Below are positions 24,100 to 33,415 of a stretch of DNA of 64,000 nucleotides, in pieces. Source of the DNA: Anaerotruncus massiliensis (ex Togo et al. 2026) (GTDB lineage Bacteria; Bacillota; Clostridia; Oscillospirales; Ruminococcaceae); the NCBI RefSeq assembly GCF_900199635.1, contig NZ_LT962687.1, forward strand, positions 791,501-855,500. Direction: 5' to 3'. Each line of letters begins with the position of its first letter. The stretch's first letter is position 1. Below the pieces are notes generated by a model. The model saw nothing but the letters and a program-made list of their open reading frames with translations, did not search any database and was not told the DNA's origin. The position numbers and the translations under genes are program-made.

Positions 24100-24978
24100 A
24101 TGGCAAGTACAAATAAATTTCCGAACACCGGTCTAAACCAGTGGGTCGAGACAGACAAACCCGATATGGCCGACTTTAATCGCGATAACCAGCTGCTGGA
24201 CGCGATGGTGGGCCATCTGACCAGGACGCCTTACATCGGTGCGGACGGCTACTGGTATATCTGGGATCAGGAGCTGAAGGATTACTCCAGATCCAACCAG
24301 CGGGCGCAGGGAGAAACCGGCCCACAGGGGATCAGGGGGCCCGCCGGCCCGGAAGGCCCACAGGGAGAACCGGGCGCGGGGCTGAAGATCCTCGGGCTGT
24401 TCGCTGCCGTGGAGGCGCTTTCACAGGCCCACGGCACAGGCGGCAGCGGTGAAGCATACGCTGTGGGAACCGCCGCGGAAAATGAGATCTATATCTGGTC
24501 CGCGGACCAGAACGCATGGGTTAGCGTAGGCGCTTTGCAGGGGCCGCAGGGCCCACAGGGCGAAGCCGGTCCGCAGGGACCGGAAGGCAAAGCGGGCCCT
24601 CAGGGAGTTCAGGGAGTTCAAGGCCCGGTCGGACCTGCGGGCCCGCGAGGAGAAACCGGACCGCGCGGTGAAGCGGGCCCCCAGGGGCCGAAAGGCGAAC
24701 CGGGCGCATCTCAGATCGTTACGGTGACGCTCGGCGTGGCGGACTGGACGGAAGATCCGGATCAGGGCTGGTGGACACAGCCCGTTCCCGACGGCCGGAT
24801 CGTTGACGGAACCGTCCTGGAAATGACCTTCCCGGCGGCATATCTGAACCAGCTCGAAGCAGACGGCAGCGTGATCATTCTGCGCAACAACGGCGGCGTT
24901 GCAACCGCATACGCATTGAAGGCTGCGCCCACCGCGGATCTTGTTGCACAGATTGAAATCAGAAAGGTGGATATGTAA
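24100..24978 (+). CDS. Collagen-like tail-fibre-type protein 2
   Basis: A 292-residue paralogue of the protein at 21067-22065. The N-terminus ([31 protein letters not shown]), the Gly-X-Y blocks (from about residue 70 and 150) and the interrupting [17 protein letters not shown] module are conserved. The C-terminal domain (from [18 protein letters not shown]) is unrelated to that of paralogue 1, as expected for swapped receptor-binding tips. AAGGAG precedes ATG24100. The stop is directly followed by the next start. Confidence 0.75.
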   Translation: MASTNKFPNTGLNQWVETDKPDMADFNRDNQLLDAMVGHLTRTPYIGADGYWYIWDQELKDYSRSNQRAQGETGPQGIRGPAGPEGPQGEPGAGLKILGLFAAVEALSQAHGTGGSGEAYAVGTAAENEIYIWSADQNAWVSVGALQGPQGPQGEAGPQGPEGKAGPQGVQGVQGPVGPAGPRGETGPRGEAGPQGPKGEPGASQIVTVTLGVADWTEDPDQGWWTQPVPDGRIVDGTVLEMTFPAAYLNQLEADGSVIILRNNGGVATAYALKAAPTADLVAQIEIRKVDM

Positions 24979-26208
24979 ATGGATACTTGGAGCAATTTTG
25001 TTGGAAGCCGGAGCGGAAGCGGCGTAGGACATATGATGCAGCAGGTGAAACTTCCGCGCAGTACGCTGAGCGGGCAGTCCTCCAGTTTTATGCAGGAGCT
25101 GACCATGAACCTGACGGGATGGACCAGCTATGGCTACAATATGTCGCTCACTTGGGGTGATACCATATATGTTCAGGTGAAGAACACGCTGTTAACGTAT
25201 CATCGTAGCACCAAAACGCAAGGGGACAACATTCGTATGATGGGAAACTACGACGAAAACACTCGCTTTGTACAGGTCATTGTCGATAAGCGAGCCTTCC
25301 TGCTCTCCGGATACACACTCTTCTTCAGCGTGTTGGATTTGGAGTCCGGTCAGGTCACTAAATTGAGCGCACCTCCTTATGGATTAAATAATTATTATAA
25401 TCAGGCGGCAAATATCTTACCTGTCATGCGCTATGACCGCGCTTATAACAAGATTTATGCAGCGATTCCTATTCGGTACTATCCTAACAATACGGCTTTA
25501 AATGGCTACGAATTAGCTGTGTATGATGTGGCCTCCAATACTTGGACATTGCTCAATCGAAACCCGGATTTCTGCAAAGCATCAAATAATTCGGGGAAAG
25601 GCTGTTTAATTGACTTTAACGAGGATACAGTCAAATTTGTCAGCAATATGGGACGTTCTTCCGGAGCGCCTTGGAGCTTTACCACCCCCAGAAACGCGGC
25701 CCCCAGCGGAGGGGTTTTTAATACAACAGAAACGATCTATACGCGATTGCGCGGAAACACGGACGGCCATGGCTCCAGCGCAACAATCGTGCAGACGGAT
25801 GACAAAGTATTCGGCCTGCAGGGAAGCAAGCTCTTTACCTTCGATCTGTTCACGGGAGAGACCAGCGATGAGAGCCTGTTTGGAGCGGTCCCGGTTTCCA
25901 ACAGCGGGAACTATCCGGCCGTGCAGGCCTATGGATGTAACTACTGCGATGGAAAGATGTGGTACTGCGACGGCCAGCGGCTGTTCTCGTTGGATTACGA
26001 CTTGACTGTAAAACCGGACGGCCCTCTGGTGTGGAAGATTTTTAAAGGGCAGAAATACAGCGCTCCGGACCCGATCACACTGCATAAGCCTGACGGCAGC
26101 ACTTTGGAGATCACCGCCGGACAGCAGGAAGCGGCCGCCGACATTGAAATCCACATCGGCGAGTATGACAACAACCAGACGGACAAATATCTGCTGATCG
26201 AGAATTGA
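24979..26208 (+). CDS. Predicted beta-propeller-like protein of the RHS island
   Basis: A 409-residue protein with no recognised family. Repeating segments of the form hydrophobic strand-turn-strand, for example YELAVYDVASNTWTLLNR, KVFGLQGSKLFTFDLFTGE and KMWYCDGQRLFSLDYDL, resemble Kelch/propeller blades. No signal peptide. ATG24979 directly abuts the stop codon of collagen-like gene 2, so the two are probably co-translated. The base composition is lower in GC than in the flanking genes, suggesting recent acquisition. It may be a fibre tip or a structural partner of the collagen-like proteins. Confidence 0.55.
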   Translation: MDTWSNFVGSRSGSGVGHMMQQVKLPRSTLSGQSSSFMQELTMNLTGWTSYGYNMSLTWGDTIYVQVKNTLLTYHRSTKTQGDNIRMMGNYDENTRFVQVIVDKRAFLLSGYTLFFSVLDLESGQVTKLSAPPYGLNNYYNQAANILPVMRYDRAYNKIYAAIPIRYYPNNTALNGYELAVYDVASNTWTLLNRNPDFCKASNNSGKGCLIDFNEDTVKFVSNMGRSSGAPWSFTTPRNAAPSGGVFNTTETIYTRLRGNTDGHGSSATIVQTDDKVFGLQGSKLFTFDLFTGETSDESLFGAVPVSNSGNYPAVQAYGCNYCDGKMWYCDGQRLFSLDYDLTVKPDGPLVWKIFKGQKYSAPDPITLHKPDGSTLEITAGQQEAAADIEIHIGEYDNNQTDKYLLIEN

Positions 26209-26218
26209 GGTAAAAAGA

Positions 26219-26416
26219 ATGTATACATACTTTAAGTTTGATGGGACGCAGACGGTAAACGGCGCCGCTCCGGAAACGATCATTCAAGCCTTCGGATGGA
26301 CAAAGGACAAGCCTCTTTGGTTCATTGAGGTGGACGGAGAAATCCGTTACAACCTGGTCGGCAGCGAAGACGATGTAAAGGCGTTCATCGGGGAAAGCGA
26401 AGCTCCGCGGGAATAG
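26219..26416 (+). CDS. Hypothetical protein, 65 residues
   Basis: Starts MYTYFKFDGTQTVNGAAPET and contains PLWFIEVDGEIRYNLVG. GAGG lies 10 nt upstream of the ATG. No motif is recognised. It sits in line between the propeller-like and cohesin-like genes, so it is counted as part of the same transcript. Confidence 0.55.
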   Translation: MYTYFKFDGTQTVNGAAPETIIQAFGWTKDKPLWFIEVDGEIRYNLVGSEDDVKAFIGESEAPRE

Positions 26417-26429
26417 GGACAAGTTGACC

Positions 26430-26455
26430 GGGAGCCGTCCCCATGGACGGCTCCC
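26430..26455 (+). other. Intra-operon hairpin
   Basis: Perfect 11-bp stem GGGAGCCGTCC/GGACGGCTCCC with CCAT loop and only CTT after it. It may attenuate or stabilise the transcript before the cohesin-like and RHS genes. Confidence 0.5.
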
Positions 26456-26473
26456 CTTGAAAGGAGACAGAAT

Positions 26474-27040
26474 ATGAGCCCGCAAAAAACGGACGGATGC
26501 ACCTGGGAACAATGCGCATTTACATGGAGCGAGCTTGCTTTATCGGGAAGGAGCTGGGCGGAACTGGAAGTCTGCCAGCCCCGTCCGGAACCGGACCCGG
26601 ATGCGGGGTACACCTGGGAGGACATTGAAAAGGCAAAACTGGACTGGCAGATGCTGACGGACAAGCAGCCGACCTGGCAGGAATGGCAGGAGCTCATCCC
26701 CGGCGGCAACTGGGCGGATTCACTCACCGTATCCGTGGCAGAAGGAGAGGCACTCGTTTTGCAGGTCAACGCCCTGAACGCGCCCGCGGCGCAGGGAATC
26801 ACCTTCGTCATCGTATACGATCCCGCCGCGGTATCCTGGGAGGGCTTCCCGCAGAAGGACGTCGGCCTCGCGGTGAACAATCCCCTGCTCCCGGAGACGG
26901 CCTCGCATGAAAACGGGAAGCTCAAGCTGCATCTCCCCATCGCGCCGGAAGAGCCGTGGACGGGGATCATCACCCTGCTGGGGTTCCACGCGAAAAAAGC
27001 CGGAGAACTGACCTTTGCCCTTAAAGGAGGGACATTATGA
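26474..27040 (+). CDS. Trp-rich protein with a cohesin-like C-terminal domain
   Basis: A 188-residue protein. The N-terminal 75 residues contain repeated Trp-acidic motifs (CTWEQCAFTWSELAL, YTWEDIEKAKLDWQML, TWQEWQEL). The C-terminal 105 residues follow the cohesin pattern: SVAEGEALVLQVNAL, then GITFVIVYDPAAVSW, and a late GIITLLGFHAKKAGEL. Cohesins bind dockerins or act as jelly-roll adhesion modules; the assignment here is by pattern only. It overlaps the RHS gene by 4 nt (ATGA), so tight coupling to RHS is likely. No signal peptide. Confidence 0.55.
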   Translation: MSPQKTDGCTWEQCAFTWSELALSGRSWAELEVCQPRPEPDPDAGYTWEDIEKAKLDWQMLTDKQPTWQEWQELIPGGNWADSLTVSVAEGEALVLQVNALNAPAAQGITFVIVYDPAAVSWEGFPQKDVGLAVNNPLLPETASHENGKLKLHLPIAPEEPWTGIITLLGFHAKKAGELTFALKGGTL

Positions 27041-30000
27041 CAACCTATGAAGACAACGGCAGCCTGAACATGGAGCTTACGGAGGAAACGGGCGCACAGG
27101 AAGCGGCGGTCCCTATGGCCGCGGCCGCAAGCGACCGCGCCGAATACATCGACGCGATCCCCCGCGAGTACGTGGAGGCGCCCTACCACATCGCCTATAA
27201 AGGCAACGAAACCGTTTCCCTCAACAGCGGCGCCCTGCAGCTCTCTTACACGGACGTCCACCTGCCGGGCTTAAACGGCTTCGACCTCGACGTGGTGCGG
27301 TCCTACGACTCCACCGCTTCGGGCGCCCAGTACGCCATCCCGGAAAAAACCAGCGGAAGCTGGTACGGACAGGATGTCCGTTATGACACCAAGCTGGAAA
27401 TGCGGTATATGTATTTCAAAAGCAAAAGCGAGCTCAGAGATCAGCGGGAGAGCAACGGTTTCACAGCGGACGACTACTTCCTCGACGATATCATTACTGG
27501 AAAGCGTCTCAAAACCATCGCCCGTACAAACGACCACTTCCTCAAGCTCTACGGCCTGGGATACGGCTGGCGGTTCAATTTCCCCTCCATTGAATACAGT
27601 GCGCCCACAGAAATCATGGAGATTCAGGAAGGACTGCGCGGCACCATGTACCTGCACCTCGACGACGGACGCTCCATCACCATCGCCCGCAACTATGAAA
27701 AAAGAGTCTGGGAGTTTGAGGACTACGAGGAAAAGGACATCACCCTCTCCTTTCCCTCCGGGCAGACGGTGGTGACCCACCGCAGCGGCCGCAAGGACGT
27801 TTTTTCCGGCACCGAGGAGGATATCCGGCTCCAGTATATGGAGGATAAGTTCGGAAACCGGATCTCCTTTGGTTACACGGGCGGCCGCCTGAGCCGGATC
27901 ACCGACACCATGGGGCGTGTTCTCAATCTGAAAGAAACCGTCTCGGGCAATGTGAAGACCCTCTACTGGCAGCAGGAGGAGACAGGGGATATCCTCTGCA
28001 AGTATACGGTGCGGGACAACCTGCTCGCGGACATGCGCGCCGTCATCGGGGAAGGCAGCGAGCGCGTCACGGCCTACGAGTACACCCCGAAGAGCGGGAA
28101 TACCCGGTTGTTCCTGAAGTCGAGCCAGTCGGCGGACGACGGTATCGATATCACCTATCAACTCCTGACGGCCATCCGGCACCCCTCGGGCGCGCGGACG
28201 GAATATACCTATCAGGGGATCAGCCGTGATCTTCCGAGCTGCATGCACGGCACGGTCTACAGCTTCGCGGTACAGGCGCGCAGGGATTTCCCGGACCCGG
28301 CCGACCGGAACGCCGCAATACACGAGGAAACATACAGCTTTGCGGTGGGCGAACTGGACCTGACGGATAAACAGGTCAAGAAGGTTGGCAGGAACGGCTT
28401 CGGGGCCGATTATACCAAGACCGCGACGGTGGAATACCTCAAGGGCGGCGTTGCCGAAAAAAGGGTGGTCAGCAGCTTTGAAAGCAAGCACGGCATGCTT
28501 TCCACGGAGGAGACCTACCACATCATCTCCGGTGCGGCCAGACTCGTGGGCAGGCGGGAGATCAGGTACGAATTTGAAAACCGCGGCAAGCGCAAGCTGC
28601 CCGTCTCGGAGACGGATACGGTTTACGATCCGCAGGGCGGCGGCGCCCGGAGCAAGACGATGACCTGGGCCTACGACTCCAAGGACAATGTCACCGCATA
28701 TACGGAGAACTATCCGCAGGACGCCGCCAACAACCAGAACGTCTCCTCAACCTACGATCTCTCCTACAGCCTCATGACCGGGAGGGTTACGACGAACACC
28801 TCCGGCACGATCCGGGAGGCGTACACGCTTACAAGCGACAAAAAGCTCGCGGCCGAGAAGCGGGTCTATGACGGCGACGTTCTCAAGGAGCGCGCCGCCT
28901 ATGAATACGACGGACAGAATCGTCTGATCCGGGAAAAACGGTACTACGGCGATCCGCTGGATACCACGGAGGACTGCGCCGTCACCGAGTACGTTTACGG
29001 CCCCTACTCCCCCGAGCCCATCGAGGTACGGCTCCTCGGCGTGAAGGACGCAAACGGCAACCTGATCGCTCCCACGGATACGGCTGATGCGGCAGGCACC
29101 ATCAAACAGACGGCAGTGTTCGATTGGTACGGCCGCCAGACCTCCGCGACGGACGGAAACGGCCATACCTCCACGGTGGAATACGACGGTCTCGGCCGCA
29201 AGGTGAAGGAAACGAACCCGGACGGGACCTTCCGCACCGCCGAATACGACGACGCCAACAATCGCATCGCCACCGCGGACGAGGCGGGAAACCGTTCACG
29301 GCTCCAGTATACGCCGCTCGGCCGGATCGAACGGGAGTCCCTGCTGGACGGGGAGACGGAGATCCCGGTTGCCTCGTTTACATACGACCATCTGGAGCGC
29401 CTGACGGAACAGACGGCATACGGCGGGGACGGCACGGTCAAGAATCGCACCGCGCAGGTCTACGATCTCTACGACAACGTGATCTCCAGGACGTTGACGG
29501 ACGCGGCGGGCAAGGAGCTCTATAAAGAAACCGCCGTCTATGAACCCGTCGTGGAGAGCAGGTATTCCCGCGTGACCAAAACGGTCGACGGGGACGCCGC
29601 CGCGCCTTCCGTCGTCACGCAGGCGACCAGCGACCAGCTCGGCCGTGTGGTGGAAGAGCGCATGAAGGGGACGGCGGATTCCGTCGTTGTCCACGGCTAT
29701 GATAAGCTGGGCAACAAAGTCTCCACGATCGATCCCAACGGGAACGTCTCGAGATGGGAATACGACCACGCGGGCCGTGTGACAAAGGAGACGAACGCGG
29801 CGGGCAAGTCATCCCTCACGGCCTACGACGCGCTCGGGAATAAGGTTTCCACGACCGATCCCAAGGGAAACGCCACGCTGTTTCACTACGACGCGGCGGG
29901 ACGCCTCATCCGGCAGGAAGCGCCGTTCGAGGGGGGCACCCGCGCGGTTTCGCGCTACTTCTATGACGCTGCGGGCAACGTCCTCCGGCAGGAGGTGCTG

Positions 30001-32343
30001 TGCGGCGCGCCGGGCGAACCGGAGGCGTGGCGGAAGACCGAATACCGCTACGACAATCGGAACCGCGTCACGGATACCATCCTCTTCGAGGCGGACGGGA
30101 GCGAAAACCGCACGCGGTACGAATACGACGCCGCGGGAAACAAGGTCGCGGTGTACACCGGCATGCTCGGCGATTCCCTAGACGGCGCGGCAAAGACCAC
30201 CTGCGAATATAACCGCTTCGGCAAGGTCGTCAAAATGGTGGACCCGCGCAGCAACGCGCTGCCGGCGGACGATCCGCTCTACCTTGTGGAGACCTGCGTC
30301 TATGACGCGGTGGGACGGCTCGTGAGCAAGACGGACCGCAATAAGAACACGACCGTCTATGCCTATGACGCGCTGGACCGCGTCCTCTCCGAGACGGTGA
30401 CGGTGGATGGCGTCCCTGAGAGCATCTCCCACAGCTATACCAAGACGAACCAGAAGCTGTCCGACTCGAACGGTATGCTGGCGGTGACCTACCGCTACGA
30501 CGCGCGGGGCCGCCTTGTGGAACAGGTGGAATCGGACGGCGTCGTCAAGAGTCTCGCCTACGACGCGGCGGGCAACCGCACAGGCTTTACCCTCACACGG
30601 AACGGCACGGCGGAAATCTCTCTCGGCTATGCCTATGACAGCCTCAACCGATTGGCGGAGGTGAAGAAGGGGGAGGCGGTGATCGCGCGGTATGCCTACG
30701 ACGACAACGGCAACCGGATCTCGCTGGAATACCCCGAGAGCGGCCTCACGACGGCGTATACCTACAATTCCGCGAACCTTGTGACCTCGCTCGTCAACAG
30801 GCGCGGAGACACCGTCGTGTCCTCCTACAGGTATACCTATTATCTCGACGGCAACCAGAAGAGCAAAACCGGGGCGGACGGCAAGGTGACGGACTACGTC
30901 TATGACGGCATGGGCAGGCTCGCGCGGGAGAGAGAGGCGGAGGGCAACACGATCTCCTACGCCTACGACCGCTTCTCCAACCGCTCCAGCATGACGGTGA
31001 CAGGCGGCGAGACCTACACGACCACCTATGGCTACCACCCGAACAACTGGCTGCTGACCGAGGAAAAGCGAGGGAAAGATACGGTTGAAACCTACCGTTA
31101 CCGCTATGACGGCAACGGCAACCAAGTGTACCGGGAATGGAGCAGGACCGGTCCGGACGACGGGACGCCGCCGCGGGTGGGCTATGTGCCGAACGGCTTC
31201 CGCAGGGAACTTGCCACGCTGGAAATAAGAGGGTATAATGGATTTAACCAGACGGCATCCCTCTACGCGGACGGCGAGCGGACGGCCTATACCTACCGTC
31301 CGGACGGGCTTCGCTACGGCAAGACCTACGGGAGCGGCGCGGACGCAACGGGCGTTACCCACCTGTGGGACGGGCAGAACATCGTGGCGGAAGTCGGCGC
31401 GACGGGCGTCATCGTGGCGCGGTATCTGCGCGGCGCAAACCTGATCGCCCGCGAGCAGGACGGCGCGCTCCAGTACTACCTCCACAACGCCCACGGGGAC
31501 GTGGTGCAGCGGACGGACGCGCTGGGAAACCTGCTGAAGAACTACCGGTACGACGCCTTTGGCAACGAAGAGCATCCGGAGCCGCTGGATGTGAACCCCT
31601 TCCGCTACTGCGGCGAGTACTTCGACCGTGAGACGGGCGATTACTACCTGCGCGCGAGAAGCTACGACCCGAGAACCGGCAGGTTTACCGCCGAAGATTC
31701 CACACGTAGTTCCGATGTATCCCTACCCGGAGATAAGAAGACTATCGATCCGCTCAGCCTCAATCTTTATATTTATTGCCGTGGAGATTCTATTAACTTC
31801 ATTGATCCAAGCGGTAACAGATCAAAATGGATTGATTTGGGGAAAGGTTGGAAGGTACGGATAGACCCTCCGCATACAGATAAAGGCTTAAAGCATGTTC
31901 ATCTTGAGTATAAAGATGGGAAGAAAAAATTCTCACAAAATGATGATGGATCTCCTCACGATAAAAACAAAAAATCGCCCGGAGATCCGCCGACAAAAGT
32001 TCTTGAGAGACTTAGAGAAGAAACTGATTGGGACTGGCAGGCGAACCAGCAAGACTGGGCAGATAAAATTACTATAGAAACCGATGAAAAGGGGTGGACT
32101 TTTGTATTTCCTGACGGAAAGCGAGTCCGAGAGTATTATTCGACAGGAGAAATTATGGCGATGCCTACCTCAGAGATGCTTGCAGGTTATTACGTTATGG
32201 AGGGGGATTATATTGAACTAAATCAACCTCAAACAACAGGGCCCAATTCAACGGTATTATTCCCTTTCTTTGGAGCAAATTTTAATTTTGATTTTAGCTT
32301 TAGTTGGACTCCATTTTCCGGTCCCATCCCTGTGTTTGGTTAA
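27037..32343 (+). CDS. RHS-repeat protein with variable C-terminal (toxin-like) domain
   Basis: A 1768-residue polymorphic-toxin-type protein. Residues 40-100 form the RHS N-terminal region (VHLPGLNGFDLDVVRSYDS). YD repeats run from about 220 to 1420 (for example YDGLGRKVKETNPDGT, YDALGNKVSTTDPKGN) and would form the encapsulating shell. The core (about 1420-1587) includes LNPFRY-like DVNPFRYCGEYFDRETGDYY and ends at NFIDPSG. The last 180 residues are AT-rich, differ in codon use, and carry GLKHVHLEYKDGKKKFSQND and TKVLERLREETDWDW, of no family I can name. There is no signal peptide. GGAGGG precedes ATG27037. Confidence 0.88.
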   Translation: MTTYEDNGSLNMELTEETGAQEAAVPMAAAASDRAEYIDAIPREYVEAPYHIAYKGNETVSLNSGALQLSYTDVHLPGLNGFDLDVVRSYDSTASGAQYAIPEKTSGSWYGQDVRYDTKLEMRYMYFKSKSELRDQRESNGFTADDYFLDDIITGKRLKTIARTNDHFLKLYGLGYGWRFNFPSIEYSAPTEIMEIQEGLRGTMYLHLDDGRSITIARNYEKRVWEFEDYEEKDITLSFPSGQTVVTHRSGRKDVFSGTEEDIRLQYMEDKFGNRISFGYTGGRLSRITDTMGRVLNLKETVSGNVKTLYWQQEETGDILCKYTVRDNLLADMRAVIGEGSERVTAYEYTPKSGNTRLFLKSSQSADDGIDITYQLLTAIRHPSGARTEYTYQGISRDLPSCMHGTVYSFAVQARRDFPDPADRNAAIHEETYSFAVGELDLTDKQVKKVGRNGFGADYTKTATVEYLKGGVAEKRVVSSFESKHGMLSTEETYHIISGAARLVGRREIRYEFENRGKRKLPVSETDTVYDPQGGGARSKTMTWAYDSKDNVTAYTENYPQDAANNQNVSSTYDLSYSLMTGRVTTNTSGTIREAYTLTSDKKLAAEKRVYDGDVLKERAAYEYDGQNRLIREKRYYGDPLDTTEDCAVTEYVYGPYSPEPIEVRLLGVKDANGNLIAPTDTADAAGTIKQTAVFDWYGRQTSATDGNGHTSTVEYDGLGRKVKETNPDGTFRTAEYDDANNRIATADEAGNRSRLQYTPLGRIERESLLDGETEIPVASFTYDHLERLTEQTAYGGDGTVKNRTAQVYDLYDNVISRTLTDAAGKELYKETAVYEPVVESRYSRVTKTVDGDAAAPSVVTQATSDQLGRVVEERMKGTADSVVVHGYDKLGNKVSTIDPNGNVSRWEYDHAGRVTKETNAAGKSSLTAYDALGNKVSTTDPKGNATLFHYDAAGRLIRQEAPFEGGTRAVSRYFYDAAGNVLRQEVLCGAPGEPEAWRKTEYRYDNRNRVTDTILFEADGSENRTRYEYDAAGNKVAVYTGMLGDSLDGAAKTTCEYNRFGKVVKMVDPRSNALPADDPLYLVETCVYDAVGRLVSKTDRNKNTTVYAYDALDRVLSETVTVDGVPESISHSYTKTNQKLSDSNGMLAVTYRYDARGRLVEQVESDGVVKSLAYDAAGNRTGFTLTRNGTAEISLGYAYDSLNRLAEVKKGEAVIARYAYDDNGNRISLEYPESGLTTAYTYNSANLVTSLVNRRGDTVVSSYRYTYYLDGNQKSKTGADGKVTDYVYDGMGRLAREREAEGNTISYAYDRFSNRSSMTVTGGETYTTTYGYHPNNWLLTEEKRGKDTVETYRYRYDGNGNQVYREWSRTGPDDGTPPRVGYVPNGFRRELATLEIRGYNGFNQTASLYADGERTAYTYRPDGLRYGKTYGSGADATGVTHLWDGQNIVAEVGATGVIVARYLRGANLIAREQDGALQYYLHNAHGDVVQRTDALGNLLKNYRYDAFGNEEHPEPLDVNPFRYCGEYFDRETGDYYLRARSYDPRTGRFTAEDSTRSSDVSLPGDKKTIDPLSLNLYIYCRGDSINFIDPSGNRSKWIDLGKGWKVRIDPPHTDKGLKHVHLEYKDGKKKFSQNDDGSPHDKNKKSPGDPPTKVLERLREETDWDWQANQQDWADKITIETDEKGWTFVFPDGKRVREYYSTGEIMAMPTSEMLAGYYVMEGDYIELNQPQTTGPNSTVLFPFFGANFNFDFSFSWTPFSGPIPVFG

Positions 32344-32368
32344 TATTATAGATTTTAAGGAGATTCTT

Positions 32369-32824
32369 ATGAAATACTTCAAAAAAGAATATTGGGAAAT
32401 GATGAACTCAATCGATAAAAATGAACGGAATGAGGCATTTGAAAAATGGAATAATTCCGTCCGAAAGTACAGTGCCGAATTTGAAAAAGCCAGTGCAGAT
32501 CTCCCGGAAGCCTTTTTGAAGCACTATCTTAACTCCCAAAATTTTCACGATGCTATCGTCACACAAATTAATTATATGACAATCGGTGATGATAAAGGCA
32601 AAGTTGACATTGGGATTTCTACTGTAGAAAATCATTATGTAATTACATATCTCGATGTGGAAAAATTCCTAGTGGACATCCCACAAGATAAGCACTGGCT
32701 CGGTGGAGAAATGCGCTGGGGATACGATGAATTTGAAAAGGTCAAAGGTGGACTCTGGGAACATAGAATCCTTACAGATGGCGGTGAAATACAGATTATA
32801 TATAAAAAACTAAAGATTCAATGA
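32369..32824 (+). CDS. Candidate immunity protein for the RHS toxin
   Basis: A 151-residue acidic protein directly downstream of the RHS gene (25 nt gap). Its low GC matches the toxin tip. N-terminal MKYFKKEYWEMMNSIDK and the later LPEAFLKHYLNSQNFHDA recall the DUF4085 group found beside polymorphic toxins; that match is from memory. The open frame extends upstream into the RHS gene, but AAGGAG with proper spacing selects ATG32369. Position and composition are the main evidence for an immunity role. Confidence 0.65.
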   Translation: MKYFKKEYWEMMNSIDKNERNEAFEKWNNSVRKYSAEFEKASADLPEAFLKHYLNSQNFHDAIVTQINYMTIGDDKGKVDIGISTVENHYVITYLDVEKFLVDIPQDKHWLGGEMRWGYDEFEKVKGGLWEHRILTDGGEIQIIYKKLKIQ

Positions 32825-32879
32825 AAACATTTACAATATCTGGAAACAGGGTCGGGCATAACTGTCCGGCCCTGTTAAT

Positions 32880-33360
32880 TTGATTGCCACACTAAGGATG
32901 AAAAGGTATAATGGATTTAATCAGATGGTATCCCTCTACGCGGACGGCCTATACCTACCGTCCGGACGGGCTGCGCTATATGGAAGCAGATGCGGTGTCT
33001 ATACGAAAAACCAGGGAGATGCCAAAGCCCTTGCCATCCCTCTGGGATTATCCGCCAAAGAACTGCCTGAACATCACAAAGGGATAAACTCGACCGGAAG
33101 CTACTAGGGTCATTATCATGCTCCGTTCACGGGCAAAGCTCACGGCATGCAAATTTGGTTTGGGAACCCGATAAAATAGGAGGTGTCAGACGAATTGTAT
33201 ACCGAGTACTATGATGATATGGCCCCCATAACAATTGTTATTCTTTGATGTGAAGCGAACGGTGTACCCTATCGCTTGGAGGATCTTTCTGGCCCAAAGG
33301 ACATAACGCCAATATCTGAATCGTATAAATGAGCTTTCGGAAAATTAAACCCAGCTCAGA
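32880..33360 (+). pseudogene. Displaced RHS tip with decayed toxin and immunity remnants
   Basis: Bases about 32886-32985 are a near copy of the RHS core at about 31215-31325 (YNGFNQ..SLYADG). An 11-bp deletion after GCGGACGG shifts the frame. The following frame encodes KALAIPLGLSAKELPEHHKG, then SY, an in-frame TAG at 33105-33107, and GHYHAPFTGKAHGMQIWFG, the look of a different RHS toxin C-terminus. After it, 33195-33360 contains broken fragments (YTEYYDDM, GVPYRLEDLSGPKDITP) of what may have been its immunity gene. Confidence 0.7.
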
Positions 33361-33374
33361 ACAATCTGAAAAAT

Positions 33375-33415
33375 AAGAAAGCGGTAGGGGCCTGTCGGGC
33401 CCCTACCGCTTTCTT
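33375..33415. terminator. Strong hairpin ending the RHS island
   Basis: Eighteen-base-pair inverted repeat AAGAAAGCGGTAGGGGCC/GGGCCCCTACCGCTTTCTT. The T run is better on the minus strand (TTATTTTT) but it can act in both directions. Confidence 0.65.

Noticed and set aside
31233-31240. TATAAT inside the RHS core as an internal promoter
   Set aside because: No -35 partner at a proper distance, and it lies within conserved RHS coding sequence; the duplicated copy at 32910 is explained by homology.
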